64,000 nt of DNA from Lachnospiraceae bacterium MC2017 (GTDB taxonomy: Bacteria; Bacillota; Clostridia; Lachnospirales; Lachnospiraceae). Shown piece by piece: positions 17,652-26,773 of this stretch. Position numbers and translations under genes: made by a program. The notes under the pieces are model-generated. The model was not told where the DNA came from, did no database searches, and saw only the letters and a list, made by a program, of their open reading frames with translations. Where the stretch lies: assembly GCA_000701625.1 (NCBI GenBank), contig JNJK01000009.1, forward strand, positions 1 through 64,000, given 5' to 3'. Numbering within the stretch: the stretch's first letter is position 1; every line of letters begins with the position of its first letter.

Positions 17652-19256
17652 ATGTCAGTAAAATACGTGTTCGTGACTGGTGGTGTCGTATCCGGCCTTG
17701 GTAAGGGTATCACCGCAGCATCACTCGGAAGACTTATGAAAGAGCGTGGTTATAAAGTAACCATGCAGAAATTTGACCCCTATATCAACATCGATCCCGG
17801 CACAATGAACCCTATCCAGCACGGTGAGGTTTTTGTTACCGACGACGGCACTGAGACCGATCTCGACCTTGGTCACTATGAGCGATTCATCGACGAGAGC
17901 CTCGACAAACATTCCAACGTTACAACCGGTAAGGTTTACTGGTCAGTCCTTTCTAAAGAGCGCCGCGGCGATTTTGGCGGAGGCACAGTACAGGTAATCC
18001 CTCACATCACTAACGAGATCAAGAGCCGTTTCTACAGAAATGACAGCTCTGACGATATGCACATCGCCATCATCGAAGTTGGCGGTACAGTCGGCGACAT
18101 CGAAAGTCAGCCTTTCATCGAATCTATAAGACAGTTCCAGCATGATATCGGTCACGAAAACGCAATTCTTATCCACGTGACCCTTGTTCCCTATCTCCAC
18201 GCATCTGAGGAACTCAAGACAAAGCCCACTCAGGCCAGCGTTCGTGAGCTCCAGGCACTTGGTATCCAGCCTGATATCGTTGTTTGCCGTACAGAGAAGC
18301 CCCTTGACGAAGATATTAAGAGCAAGATTTCTCTTTTCTGCAACGTTCCTAAGAAAAATGTAATCCAGAACCTGAACCTTCCTACAGTTTATGCTGCTCC
18401 TCTCGCTATGGAAGAAGAGCATCTTGCTGATGATGTATGTGATCTCCTTCACCTCGAGAATAACAAGCCCGACCTCAGCGAATGGTCTTCTATGGTAAAT
18501 AAGCTCTTAAATCCCAAGAGAACTGCCCGTCTCGCTCTCGTTGGAAAATATGTAGCTCTTCACGATGCTTATATCAGTGTAGTAGAAGCACTTAAGCACG
18601 GCGCGATCGCTAATGAAGCTGATGTAGATATCAAGTGGGTTTCTTCTGAAGATATCACTCCGGAAAACGTAAAAGAGATCCTTGGTGATGTAGATGGAAT
18701 CATTGTTCCCGGTGGATTTGGTCAGCGTGGTATCGACGGAATGCTGACAGCTATCCGTTACGCCCGCGAAAACGGTGTTCCTTACCTCGGTCTCTGCCTT
18801 GGAATGCAGCTCTCTATCGTAGAATACGCAAGAGATGTTCTCGGATACTCCGATGCCAACAGTACAGAGCAGAACCCTGAGACTACTCACCCGCTTATCC
18901 ATATCATGCCTGACAAGGATGGTATCGAGGATATCGGCGGAACACTCCGTCTCGGTTCTTATCCCTGCCACCTGACTCCTGGTTCAAAGGCTCACGAACT
19001 CTATGGAAGTGATATCATTCACGAGCGTCATCGTCATCGCTATGAAGTTAATAACTACTATAGAGAAGACCTTACAAAAGCCGGCATGAAACTCAGCGGA
19101 CTCTCTCCTGACGGACACATCGTTGAGATGGTAGAGCTCCCTGATCATCCTTGGTTTGTAGCTACTCAGGCTCATCCCGAATTTAAGTCACGCCCGAACC
19201 GTCCGCACCCTCTTTTCCGCGGATTTATCGAGGCAATTCTGAAGCACGCAGAATAA
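17652..19256 (+). CDS. pyrG: CTP synthase
   Basis: Enzyme of 534 residues that makes CTP from UTP, ATP and glutamine. The synthetase half begins [21 protein letters not shown] with the P-loop, and carries the [13 protein letters not shown] segment. The C-terminal class I glutaminase has the nucleophile in [17 protein letters not shown] near residue 380 and the His-Glu pair in HPEF near 512. Length is standard. GAAAGGAG precedes the ATG. Single gene with a controlled leader and its own terminator. Confidence 0.97.
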   Translation: MSVKYVFVTGGVVSGLGKGITAASLGRLMKERGYKVTMQKFDPYINIDPGTMNPIQHGEVFVTDDGTETDLDLGHYERFIDESLDKHSNVTTGKVYWSVLSKERRGDFGGGTVQVIPHITNEIKSRFYRNDSSDDMHIAIIEVGGTVGDIESQPFIESIRQFQHDIGHENAILIHVTLVPYLHASEELKTKPTQASVRELQALGIQPDIVVCRTEKPLDEDIKSKISLFCNVPKKNVIQNLNLPTVYAAPLAMEEEHLADDVCDLLHLENNKPDLSEWSSMVNKLLNPKRTARLALVGKYVALHDAYISVVEALKHGAIANEADVDIKWVSSEDITPENVKEILGDVDGIIVPGGFGQRGIDGMLTAIRYARENGVPYLGLCLGMQLSIVEYARDVLGYSDANSTEQNPETTHPLIHIMPDKDGIEDIGGTLRLGSYPCHLTPGSKAHELYGSDIIHERHRHRYEVNNYYREDLTKAGMKLSGLSPDGHIVEMVELPDHPWFVATQAHPEFKSRPNRPHPLFRGFIEAILKHAE

Positions 19257-19358
19257 TAAGGAAACTCCGTGACACTAACCTCGAAAATACCTCGATAAGT
19301 GTCCCAGAGTACTTTCTCACCAGGTTCGATAAAACCTCCCCAAGTGCTCAAACAACAA

Positions 19359-19385
19359 CGGGCGGACCCTCGCAGGCCCGCCCGT
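19359..19385 (+). terminator. terminator after pyrG
   Basis: Arms ACGGGCGG and CCGCCCGT, followed by CAATTTTTC. Confidence 0.75.
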
Positions 19386-19422
19386 CAATTTTTCTCTATT
19401 TAGTTTATCGATGTGATTCAGA

Positions 19423-19557
19423 CTACTCTAAGCTTTTAAACCGTCTCGCCCTGAATTTCTCGAAATATCTTCTGATTCCTTCAGCGCCTAATACCAGGAA
19501 AAAATTAATAACTACAATTCCTATGCCCGATAGGGCCGCGTCAGCAATACTGTCCAT
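19423..19557 (-). CDS. possible 44-residue membrane peptide
   Basis: A 44-codon reading frame downstream of the DtxR-type regulator, same strand. It has one hydrophobic helix (GIGIVVINFFLVLGAEGI) followed by a strongly basic amphipathic tail (RRYFEKFRARRFKSLE). AAAGGAGG lies 15 bases before the ATG, which is too far for a standard start, so translation is uncertain. If real, it may be a third member of the metal operon. I do not recognise a family. Confidence 0.4.
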   Translation of the reverse strand: MDSIADAALSGIGIVVINFFLVLGAEGIRRYFEKFRARRFKSLE

Positions 19558-19652
19558 ATGATTTTGTATTATCCTCCTTTATAGTTTCAAAGGATACTAT
19601 CAAAATCATTATCTGTCAAATTGCATGGCGGAAAGTACAAACTTGATAAGTA

Positions 19653-20027
19653 TTATATCTGTTCTGTTTTTCCCTTAATATATTTTTTTATACCACGAAA
19701 CGTTGATTCGCTTATCACATGCTCAATTCGGCACGCGTCCGCTTCTGCTGTCTTTTCCGATACACTCGCCGTTTCCATAAGAAATCTGGTAAGTGTCCTG
19801 TGGCGGTCATAAACTCCGGTCGCTTTTTTTCTACCCTTCTCTGTAAGCTCGAGCTCACCGCTCTCATCCATAGTGATGTATCCGTCTCTCTTAAGTATTC
19901 CTACTGCTCTGGATACACTCGGTCTTGAAAATCCAAGTTCTTTCGCCACGTCAACTGATCTTACTGTTCCATTTTTCTTTTTCAGGCGATAGATTGTCTC
20001 GATATAGTCTTCTCCTGATTCCTGCAT
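19653..20027 (-). CDS. DtxR/MntR-family metal-dependent regulator
   Basis: DNA-binding repressor of 124 residues. A winged helix covers residues 1-65 (VDVAKELGFSRPSVSRAVGILKRDGYI), and the dimer/metal domain follows. Likely metal ligands are in GEDYIETIYRL at the N-terminus and in EADACRIEHVIS near residue 95. Length fits the short MntR-like class without an SH3 domain. It follows the FeoB-associated protein gene by 3 bases. A palindrome in their shared promoter suggests autoregulation. Iron or manganese cannot be decided from sequence; the neighbour favours iron. Confidence 0.85.
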   Translation of the reverse strand: MQESGEDYIETIYRLKKKNGTVRSVDVAKELGFSRPSVSRAVGILKRDGYITMDESGELELTEKGRKKATGVYDRHRTLTRFLMETASVSEKTAEADACRIEHVISESTFRGIKKYIKGKTEQI

Positions 20028-20030
20028 TCT

Positions 20031-20243
20031 TTACCCCTGTCTTTTTTCTTCCGCTGCCTTTGCCGCGCGGATCTCTCTTACTTTTCTAAGTTCTTCCTGT
20101 TCCTCTGCATAATGAGCGCAGCTATGACTGCATTTTCCCTGAGCGCACCCTATGCAGTGTCCGCTTTTCTTCTCCATATACAGGTAGCGAACAGCAACAC
20201 CTACACATATGACCAATATGATAAAAACAATAATTGATGCCAT
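20031..20243 (-). CDS. FeoB-associated Cys-rich membrane protein
   Basis: Protein of 70 residues with one N-terminal membrane helix (ASIIVFIILVICVGVAVRYLY) and a cysteine cluster HCIGCAQGKCSHSCAHY, followed by a charged helix. Proteins of this type are commonly encoded next to feoB, the ferrous iron transporter, although no feoAB is in this window. AGGAGG lies 7 bases before the ATG at 20243, which was preferred over the upstream GTG. First gene of an operon with the metal regulator. Confidence 0.7.
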   Translation of the reverse strand: MASIIVFIILVICVGVAVRYLYMEKKSGHCIGCAQGKCSHSCAHYAEEQEELRKVREIRAAKAAEEKRQG

Positions 20244-20294
20244 TAAAAGCCTCCTGACAACCACAATAAAACACTATAAGAGTGCTTTTAACTC

Positions 20295-20323
20295 ATGTTA
20301 GCATATTCTAACGAGCAATGCAA
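20295..20323 (-). promoter_or_regulatory. promoter and operator of the metal-regulator operon
   Basis: Minus strand -35 TTGCAT (20318-20323), 17-base spacer, -10 TAACAT (20295-20300). The palindrome TTAGCATATTCTAA (20298-20311) overlaps it starting 3 bases inside the -10, exactly as in the promoter at 8693-8721. It also overlaps the nudC stop codon. Confidence 0.6.
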
Positions 20324-21162
20324 GGTTCTTTCCCGTCCTTGAAAAGGCACATCATCTCATTTGTAAGGCTGTAGTTATCAGGCTGCGGGATCACTTCATC
20401 CCGGCTGAGCCATACAGCTTCTCTGAGTTCTGAGGCATCCATATGGATTTCTCTGCTTCCCTTCACATGACAGAAAAATCCGATCATAAGATCATCTACG
20501 ATTCCCCATGGCTGTGATTTGTAATAATTAAGATCCTCTATCTCCAGTCCGGTTTCTTCCATTACTTCTCTCGCCGCTGTTTCCTCTAATGTTTCTCCGA
20601 TCTCGGTAAATCCTGCAACAAGAGCATAGTACGGATATGACCCGCGTGATGCAGCGTACTTGGTGAGAAGAATCTTATCCGCTTCCGGATCTATGACTGC
20701 AACCACCACTGCAGGTGCTATTTTAGGATACTCTCTCTGACCGCAAAGAGGACAGACTATAGCGCGTTCCTCCTCTGAGCGGATCGTATCTGTTCCACAA
20801 TGTCCGCAAAATCTATGAACACTGTACCAATGTGACAACTGATATGCTGTAAACGCCGCAAACATAAAGTGCTGTGATGCATTTCCTGTCTTTCGTATAA
20901 CCCGGATATCCCTATATGCGTATCCATCTGATGCATCCGGTGTTTCATGAGGCAAAAAACAACCTGTCCCGTCAAAAGAAAAAAGATATACCGCATCTTC
21001 TATATCCTTAAACTCAGATGCTCTCGGAAGCACTATCTCATCTTCGTTTTTTTTACAAAGTAGTTCACTTCCCCTAAAAAAGAACAAAATACTGTCCTGT
21101 TGAACCTTTGCATCCGGATCATACTGATTATTTAATACATGTGGTGCAATTTCCTGAAGCAT
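20308..21162 (-). CDS. nudC: NADH pyrophosphatase / NAD-cap hydrolase, NudC
   Basis: Nudix enzyme of 284 residues that hydrolyses NADH or removes NAD caps from RNA. A zinc ribbon (CGHC near residue 119 and CPLC near 137) precedes the Nudix box GFTEIGETLEETAAREVMEE near residue 187. The SQPWGIVDD segment that follows is the NudC hallmark in modified form (SQPWPFPxS usually). Length fits. GAGGG precedes the ATG. It is monocistronic or reads into the metal-regulator operon. Confidence 0.9.
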   Translation of the reverse strand: MLQEIAPHVLNNQYDPDAKVQQDSILFFFRGSELLCKKNEDEIVLPRASEFKDIEDAVYLFSFDGTGCFLPHETPDASDGYAYRDIRVIRKTGNASQHFMFAAFTAYQLSHWYSVHRFCGHCGTDTIRSEEERAIVCPLCGQREYPKIAPAVVVAVIDPEADKILLTKYAASRGSYPYYALVAGFTEIGETLEETAAREVMEETGLEIEDLNYYKSQPWGIVDDLMIGFFCHVKGSREIHMDASELREAVWLSRDEVIPQPDNYSLTNEMMCLFKDGKEPCIAR

Positions 21163-21218
21163 TATTACCCTCTTTTCTTCTTATCTACATGTTAAATACT
21201 TTGTTAACACTTTCATAC

Positions 21219-21260
21219 GCCCTCGCCAGTCACGTGCTTCGGGCTGTTCTGAATAGTTAA
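21219..21260. repeat. partial copy of the long intergenic repeat
   Basis: The stretch GTGCTTCGGGCTGTTCTG and the bases after it match the right end of the repeat at 53541-53674 at about 24 of 27 positions. Confidence 0.45.
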
Positions 21261-21393
21261 TTACTTTACTCCTTTTGCTAAAATAAATCCATTTTTAAGT
21301 ATACTCTTTATTTTCCACGGTTATAAATTTCTCATATAGCACCGATATAGACTAAAGATATATATGTTTTTTCTTATGAAGGGGGATAACCAC

Positions 21394-23418
21394 ATGGAAA
21401 AAAAGAATGAAAAAAAGAAGCAGCGAAAAAATAATGCTGCCATCAGAAAAAGGGGAAGTATCAGGAATAAGCTCCTCCTCTGCATCATGCCCGTCGTAGT
21501 TCTGACGATCATAATAATCGTATTTCTTTCTACGACATTATCACGAAAATATCTGACTTCGATGGCTCAGCAGGCACTGGATTCGTCTATTTCCAATCAG
21601 GCTGATAATATCGAATCCTGGCTTAATGAAAACATGGAATATTTTTCCACGGTAAAGCGTGCCATAGAGTACATGAAGCCCTCCGAAAAGGAACTCCAGA
21701 CTTTACTTGACGGATATTATTCTTTTAATGATAATTCCAAAAACGGCTTGTACATAGGCACGTCTACCGGAAAATTTTATAAAGCTTCCGAATCCGATAT
21801 GGAAGTGTCCGATCCTACTTCTTCCGAATGGTTTAAGCAAGGAATGACGCGCATAAATATGGACTATGGAGGAGCTTATAAAAACAATGATGGACAATAC
21901 GTTATCAGTGCGACCGGCATACTTGACGATGGCGAAAGCGATCTGAAAGTTATAGGCGCCAATGTGCCCTTAAATCAGATAAGCATCATCGTTAATTCCG
22001 GCGTAAAAATGACCGATGCCAGTTCATTTCTGGTGGATACACAAACAGGTACGATCCTTGCCCATCGTGACGGCACTAAGGTATCTACGGCCATATCCGA
22101 ATCCGATCCGGACAAATTGATGAGCGGAGTCGCTACTGCTCTGAAAAATAGAAATTATAGTGAACAGATCATCGGCGATTACATGGTTGACTTTGAAGAA
22201 ATAGGAACAACAGACTGGGTTTTGGTATCTTCCATAAAAACAGATATAATCCTTGCAAATGTTACTAAGCTCGGAAACCTTTTACTGCTGATCGGCGTAG
22301 CCGCTGTTATTATTATTATCTTCCTAATCCTCTTTGTTGTTAATAGAGTAATCGCTCCGTTGTCTGATATTACAAAGAACATTATCGATATGTCCTCAGG
22401 CGACTTCACCATTTCAGTGACAGCAAACAGCAATGATGAGATCGGGCTCATGGGCAACAAGATCAACGACTTCATCACAAGCATGAGAAACATGATCTCA
22501 TCTATCAGTGACGAATCCGATAAACTCGGTCGTCAGGCTGATGACAGCGCAACGGTTTCTCAGGAAATGTACGACGCTTCGCAAGCACAGTCAGATGCCA
22601 TGCAGCAGCTTAACGAAACTGTTGACCAGCTCGCCAATGCTGTAAACGAAATCGCCCAAAATGCAACCGTTCTCGCCGGAGTAGTTTCTGATACAAAGGC
22701 AAACAGTGATAATGCTAATAACCGTATGCAGGAAACTGTAGAAATGTCAAAGAACGGCAGAGCCGGTATGCAAAAACTCAGTGATGCCATGAGTGTCATC
22801 GAAAACTCAAACGTAGAACTCGTAGAGTCTATCAATAAGGTTGGCGAAGCATCCGGAAAGATCACAAATATCGTAAGCCTTATCGGAGAAATATCCGAAG
22901 AAACAAATCTCCTGTCTCTCAATGCTTCTATAGAAGCTGCAAGAGCAGGCGAGGTCGGAAAAGGCTTTGCAGTAGTTGCGACAGAGATAGGAAAGCTCGC
23001 ACAGACCAGTTCCGAAAGTGCTCAAAGGATCACCGAACTGATCGAAGATGTAAATCAACTGATCCAGGATTCTGTTGATAAAGCCAAAGAAAGTTCTGTC
23101 AGTATAAGAGCGAATACCGAGCTGATCAATTCAGCCGTAGAAACCTTTGATCAAATTTATGCCAAGGTACAGGCAACCGATGCCGAAGTATCTTCAATGA
23201 TCGATAACATTAATAAGGTAGATGATGTAGCAACTAACGTAGCAGCCATTTCTGAAGAACAGGCTGCGAGCGCAGATGAAATACTGGAAACAAGTCAGCA
23301 CATGGTAGAACAGGCCCGCGGCATCACAACAAACAGCCAGAGCGTATCAGATAATGCTCAGGATCTCGAAAAGACATCCGAAACACTTGCGTCCTATGTT
23401 GAGAAGTTCCGTGTCTGA
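21394..23418 (+). CDS. methyl-accepting chemotaxis protein
   Basis: Membrane chemoreceptor of about 674 residues. A basic N-terminus precedes membrane helix 1 ([19 protein letters not shown]), a periplasmic-side dCache-like sensor of about 240 residues, helix 2 ([21 protein letters not shown]), a HAMP linker and the signalling domain with the conserved hairpin tip [19 protein letters not shown] near residue 520. It should control the CheA kinase and hence flagella. GGGGG lies 8 bases before the ATG at 21394. The next gene, 20 bases downstream, is a substrate-binding lipoprotein that may present its ligand. Confidence 0.92.
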   Translation: MEKKNEKKKQRKNNAAIRKRGSIRNKLLLCIMPVVVLTIIIIVFLSTTLSRKYLTSMAQQALDSSISNQADNIESWLNENMEYFSTVKRAIEYMKPSEKELQTLLDGYYSFNDNSKNGLYIGTSTGKFYKASESDMEVSDPTSSEWFKQGMTRINMDYGGAYKNNDGQYVISATGILDDGESDLKVIGANVPLNQISIIVNSGVKMTDASSFLVDTQTGTILAHRDGTKVSTAISESDPDKLMSGVATALKNRNYSEQIIGDYMVDFEEIGTTDWVLVSSIKTDIILANVTKLGNLLLLIGVAAVIIIIFLILFVVNRVIAPLSDITKNIIDMSSGDFTISVTANSNDEIGLMGNKINDFITSMRNMISSISDESDKLGRQADDSATVSQEMYDASQAQSDAMQQLNETVDQLANAVNEIAQNATVLAGVVSDTKANSDNANNRMQETVEMSKNGRAGMQKLSDAMSVIENSNVELVESINKVGEASGKITNIVSLIGEISEETNLLSLNASIEAARAGEVGKGFAVVATEIGKLAQTSSESAQRITELIEDVNQLIQDSVDKAKESSVSIRANTELINSAVETFDQIYAKVQATDAEVSSMIDNINKVDDVATNVAAISEEQAASADEILETSQHMVEQARGITTNSQSVSDNAQDLEKTSETLASYVEKFRV

Positions 23419-23438
23419 TCTGAAAGGAAAGGTTGATC

Positions 23439-24431
23439 ATGAATAATAAAACATTATTAAAAAACCTCAGTGTGCTGATGATCTCCATTATGACCATCAC
23501 ACTGCTAACCGGATGCGGTTCATCAAATGGAAGTGCCTCCTCCGGCAACATAAAGATTCTTTACTCTATTAATGATAACAATGATACTTTCCGCGAAAAT
23601 CTTTACGCCAGCATAAAGTCCGAAGCAGCTGCCCAAGGCGCCACTCTGGACCTGAGCATGTGTGGAGATAACGTCGAAGATCAGGTAACCGAAATAACAC
23701 AGGCAGCCTCAAAAGGATATTCTGCGATCATCTGTCGTCCGACAGATTCTTCCACAGCTCTCCAGCTGCAGGCTGCGACAACGCTTCCTATCGTATATGT
23801 AAACAGCGCTCCTGACGATTCAGTACTAAAAGCAGATCGTTATATCTACGCAGGTTCTGATGAGGGTGATGCCGGAAAGCTGCAGGCAGAATATGTAATA
23901 AAAAAACTCGGCAATAAATCTTCCATGAACCTCATTATCGTCATGGGACAAAAGGGACATTCTGCCGCAGTTGGTCGTACCAAAGCTATAAAAAATACAC
24001 TGAAAGATGCCGGAATTCAGTACAACATCGTTTTTTCAGACAACGGTCCATCCTGGAGCGTCGAAGATGGAAAGAAACAGATGGATACATTTTATAAAAC
24101 CGGTCAGTCCGTTGATGCTATTTTTTGCAACAATGATAATCTGGCTCTCGGCGTTATCGAATCAGTAAAGGCTCATAACGAAAATCCTTCTGCTATCCCG
24201 ATTCTCGGTGTTGACGCTACTGCTGAAGGATGTGCTTCTGTCGCTGCAGGAGACATGAGCTTTACCGCCCTTCAGAACGCAAAAGGTCAGGGCGAATCTG
24301 CCGTAAGAGCTGCAGTTCTTCTGGCACAGGGAAAGTCTATATCTTCACTGGAAGGAGCGACAAAAGACCGACTCCATGTATTTGTTCCGTTTGAGCCGGT
24401 TGACGCTTCTAATGTAAAGCAGTATCAATGA
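23439..24431 (+). CDS. sugar-type substrate-binding lipoprotein
   Basis: Extracellular binding protein of about 330 residues in the LacI/RbsB fold class. A lipoprotein signal with lipobox LLTGC ends near residue 26. The mature part has ILYSINDNNDTFRENLYASI at the start and VDAIFCNNDNLALGVIES and ILGVDATAEG later, typical of type I periplasmic proteins. No permease or ATPase gene follows; a bidirectional terminator does. Together with the preceding chemoreceptor it looks like a ligand-sensing pair. Ligand unknown; sugar or autoinducer-2-like compounds are possible. Confidence 0.85.
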   Translation: MNNKTLLKNLSVLMISIMTITLLTGCGSSNGSASSGNIKILYSINDNNDTFRENLYASIKSEAAAQGATLDLSMCGDNVEDQVTEITQAASKGYSAIICRPTDSSTALQLQAATTLPIVYVNSAPDDSVLKADRYIYAGSDEGDAGKLQAEYVIKKLGNKSSMNLIIVMGQKGHSAAVGRTKAIKNTLKDAGIQYNIVFSDNGPSWSVEDGKKQMDTFYKTGQSVDAIFCNNDNLALGVIESVKAHNENPSAIPILGVDATAEGCASVAAGDMSFTALQNAKGQGESAVRAAVLLAQGKSISSLEGATKDRLHVFVPFEPVDASNVKQYQ

Positions 24432-24542
24432 CGTTAAAGCTTTTTTTGCAACAGGATAAATCCACACATCGAATCAGAATGCACTCAGTGCGTTTTGATG
24501 GCCTATAGGAATTCCAACAGAAATTCCTATTAGTTAAGACAA

Positions 24543-24571
24543 AAATCAGGCGGGAAAACCTCGCCTGATTT
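24543..24571. terminator. bidirectional terminator
   Basis: Arms AAATCAGGCG and CGCCTGATTT, 9-base loop, with T runs on both sides. It serves the lipoprotein gene on one strand and mobA on the other. Confidence 0.85.
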
Positions 24572-24572
24572 T

Positions 24573-25157
24573 TTATCTTATAAATTTCTGATAATCTTCA
24601 CGACTGTTTACATTTACAGTAGACTGATCATCTTCCCCGAGATCCACATACTGTACTCCTGCTTCTTGGATCACAGACATCATCCGATAATCTTTCTCTT
24701 TTACCCGGTTCTCAACGATCGGCAATATACTTCTCGGATAAATAGCAAGCAGAGGATGAACTTTCTTATCATAAAGAGTTCGAACCACGCAGCATTTCTG
24801 TTCCTTTTCCCAGATCTTTATAAGCTCTCCGATGATTTCCTGTGATACAAAGGGCATATCTGATGCTACAACCAGTAATGCCTCTGCATCTATTTTACGC
24901 ATAGCAGAGAGCAACCCTCCCATGGGTCCGATACCTGCGATCTCATCTATGACCATAGGCAATCCGAGCTTTTCATATGGTTCGGGCGTATTAACAGACA
25001 GATATATTTCCGGTATACCATCCATGGCTTCCATTATCTTTTGAAAAAAGGTTTTCTCACCAGCTTTCAAAAATAATTTGATCTCTCCGCCCATGCGGCT
25101 GTTTTTTCCGCCGGTCATTATAAGCCCCACTATTTTCTGTTCATGATCAGATTTCAT
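24573..25157 (-). CDS. mobA: molybdenum cofactor guanylyltransferase MobA
   Basis: Protein of about 194 residues that adds GMP to molybdopterin to give the guanine dinucleotide form. The nucleotide motif is GLIMTGGKNSRMGGEIKLFL at the N-terminus, and the metal Asp is in VVASDMPFV near residue 95. Length is standard. The ATG at 25157 overlaps the moeA stop by 11 bases; an earlier GTG/ATG-like start is possible. Last gene of the ten-gene molybdoenzyme/sulfite reductase operon. Confidence 0.85.
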   Translation of the reverse strand: MKSDHEQKIVGLIMTGGKNSRMGGEIKLFLKAGEKTFFQKIMEAMDGIPEIYLSVNTPEPYEKLGLPMVIDEIAGIGPMGGLLSAMRKIDAEALLVVASDMPFVSQEIIGELIKIWEKEQKCCVVRTLYDKKVHPLLAIYPRSILPIVENRVKEKDYRMMSVIQEAGVQYVDLGEDDQSTVNVNSREDYQKFIR

Positions 25158-26343
25158 ATATCCGAACCTTGTCTCCTGCTTTTGCACCCTCATTTCCTGC
25201 CGGTATCTCGATCATACAGTTGCAGTGCGCCATTCCGGATATCGCTCCTGATGTCTGTAGTCCTTCACTAAATACGACTGTATCATCATCTGCATATCCA
25301 CGCAAAAACCTTTTCATTCCGGATGGTTTTGCGAGCGAGTCTTTCATGGTGACAATCCGGCTCTTTATCCTTATACGCTCTGACGGATACATTTTGTACA
25401 AAATATTTCTGCCGAGAATTTCAAAGTTTGCAACCGCAGCGAATGCATTGCCGGAAAGTGCAAGCACTAACGTATTTTTGTACATAAAAGCAAGTGTCGG
25501 TGAGCCAGGCTTAACTTTTACTTTCCAAAACAGCTTCTTTGCCTGAAGTATCTCCTGTACATCGTGCATTATATCTTTTTCACCTACCGAAACTCCTCCG
25601 GTGGTGATCACGAGATCCGTGTTGTCTGCGATTTTTTGTATCTTTTCAGCCATCAAATATGGATCATCAGGAACGATTTCTGCAGTTACAGGTTCCAGCC
25701 CGTATTCCATAAGACGTGAACTTATATATGTATTATTTGATTCATATATCTTTCCCGGCTGCATCGGTTTTCCCGGCATAAGTAATTCATCTCCGGTAGA
25801 GTACACCGCAACCCGCGGTCTCCTGTATACCTTTACAGTATTCTTTCCAAGAGATGCCAGTACTGCCATGATCCCACTGTTTACCGTCAGGTCTTTTTCA
25901 AGGATAACTTCACCTTTTTTGAAATCTTCTCCCGCATAACAGTAATTACTCCACGGCCTTTGTCCCTTATATATTTCTACTGTTTCTTCACCATAGTCTG
26001 TGTCCTCCTGCCGTATCACAGTATCGGCTCCGTCGGGTATCGGCGCACCGGTCATGATACGTACCGCCTCGCCATTTGAGACTTTACCCTTATACACTTC
26101 GCCTGCATATACTTTTCCTATGACTTTGAGAGTCACCGGACTTTCTTCCGAGGCATCAAGTGTATCCACGCCCTTTACCGCATATCCATCGAGCGGAGAC
26201 CGCGAGAAAGGCGGCTGATCATGCTCCGCACACACATCCTCTGCAAGTATCCGTCCGTTACTCCCTATAAGCGATACTTCTTCCGTTTCCTTTATAGGAA
26301 GCACATTCTTGCACAGGATCTTTACCGCCTCTTCTATTTCCAT
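25147..26343 (-). CDS. moeA: molybdopterin molybdenumtransferase MoeA
   Basis: Enzyme of 398 residues that inserts molybdate into adenylated molybdopterin. Visible are the PPFSRSPLDGYAV motif near residue 42, VRIMTGAPIPDGADTVIRQE near 91, the MoCF domain with DLVITTGGVSVGEKD near 240 and the LSGNAFAAV segment near 298 (PGNPVA in the usual form). AAAGGG precedes the ATG. It lies between mobB and mobA in the operon. Confidence 0.92.
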   Translation of the reverse strand: MEIEEAVKILCKNVLPIKETEEVSLIGSNGRILAEDVCAEHDQPPFSRSPLDGYAVKGVDTLDASEESPVTLKVIGKVYAGEVYKGKVSNGEAVRIMTGAPIPDGADTVIRQEDTDYGEETVEIYKGQRPWSNYCYAGEDFKKGEVILEKDLTVNSGIMAVLASLGKNTVKVYRRPRVAVYSTGDELLMPGKPMQPGKIYESNNTYISSRLMEYGLEPVTAEIVPDDPYLMAEKIQKIADNTDLVITTGGVSVGEKDIMHDVQEILQAKKLFWKVKVKPGSPTLAFMYKNTLVLALSGNAFAAVANFEILGRNILYKMYPSERIRIKSRIVTMKDSLAKPSGMKRFLRGYADDDTVVFSEGLQTSGAISGMAHCNCMIEIPAGNEGAKAGDKVRIYEI

Positions 26344-26362
26344 GATCTACCCTTTCTTAAAA

Positions 26363-26773
26363 CTATTTTTCAGACAATAAACCTATGATCTCGTCGACAA
26401 GCTTTTCCGCAGGAATTACCGGCTCTGCAGGATAATTACAGAAGTATCCCGGATAATCCTTATTCTTAAGACCTTCGATCATTATGATATCCGCTTCCGG
26501 AAAAGCCTCGGCAATTTTTTGCTCATCTATGCCCTTACATTCTTTATGGATCATCACTCTGTTTGCAGAGAATACAGCAACTCCATAAGCACCTGCGTCT
26601 TTTATCCTCCGGCTGTCCGTCCCCGGCACATCCGGTTCAAAGTCATGCCCGTCATGCTTTATGACCGCTACTTTATATCCTTTTTCCGAAAGGATTTTTA
26701 CGACTTTTGTCATAAGTGTAGTCTTTCCGGAATTTTTATATCCGCGGATAGCATAAAAGAAAGGTTTATTCAT
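26363..26773 (-). CDS. mobB: MobB, molybdopterin-guanine dinucleotide adapter
   Basis: GTP-binding protein of 136 residues that helps deliver the finished cofactor. The P-loop is IRGYKNSGKTTLMTKVV near residue 9, with KHDGHDFEPDVPGTDSRRIKDAG and IIMIEGLKNKDYPG typical of MobB. Its start overlaps the transporter stop by 4 bases, showing translational coupling. Confidence 0.88.
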   Translation of the reverse strand: MNKPFFYAIRGYKNSGKTTLMTKVVKILSEKGYKVAVIKHDGHDFEPDVPGTDSRRIKDAGAYGVAVFSANRVMIHKECKGIDEQKIAEAFPEADIIMIEGLKNKDYPGYFCNYPAEPVIPAEKLVDEIIGLLSEK

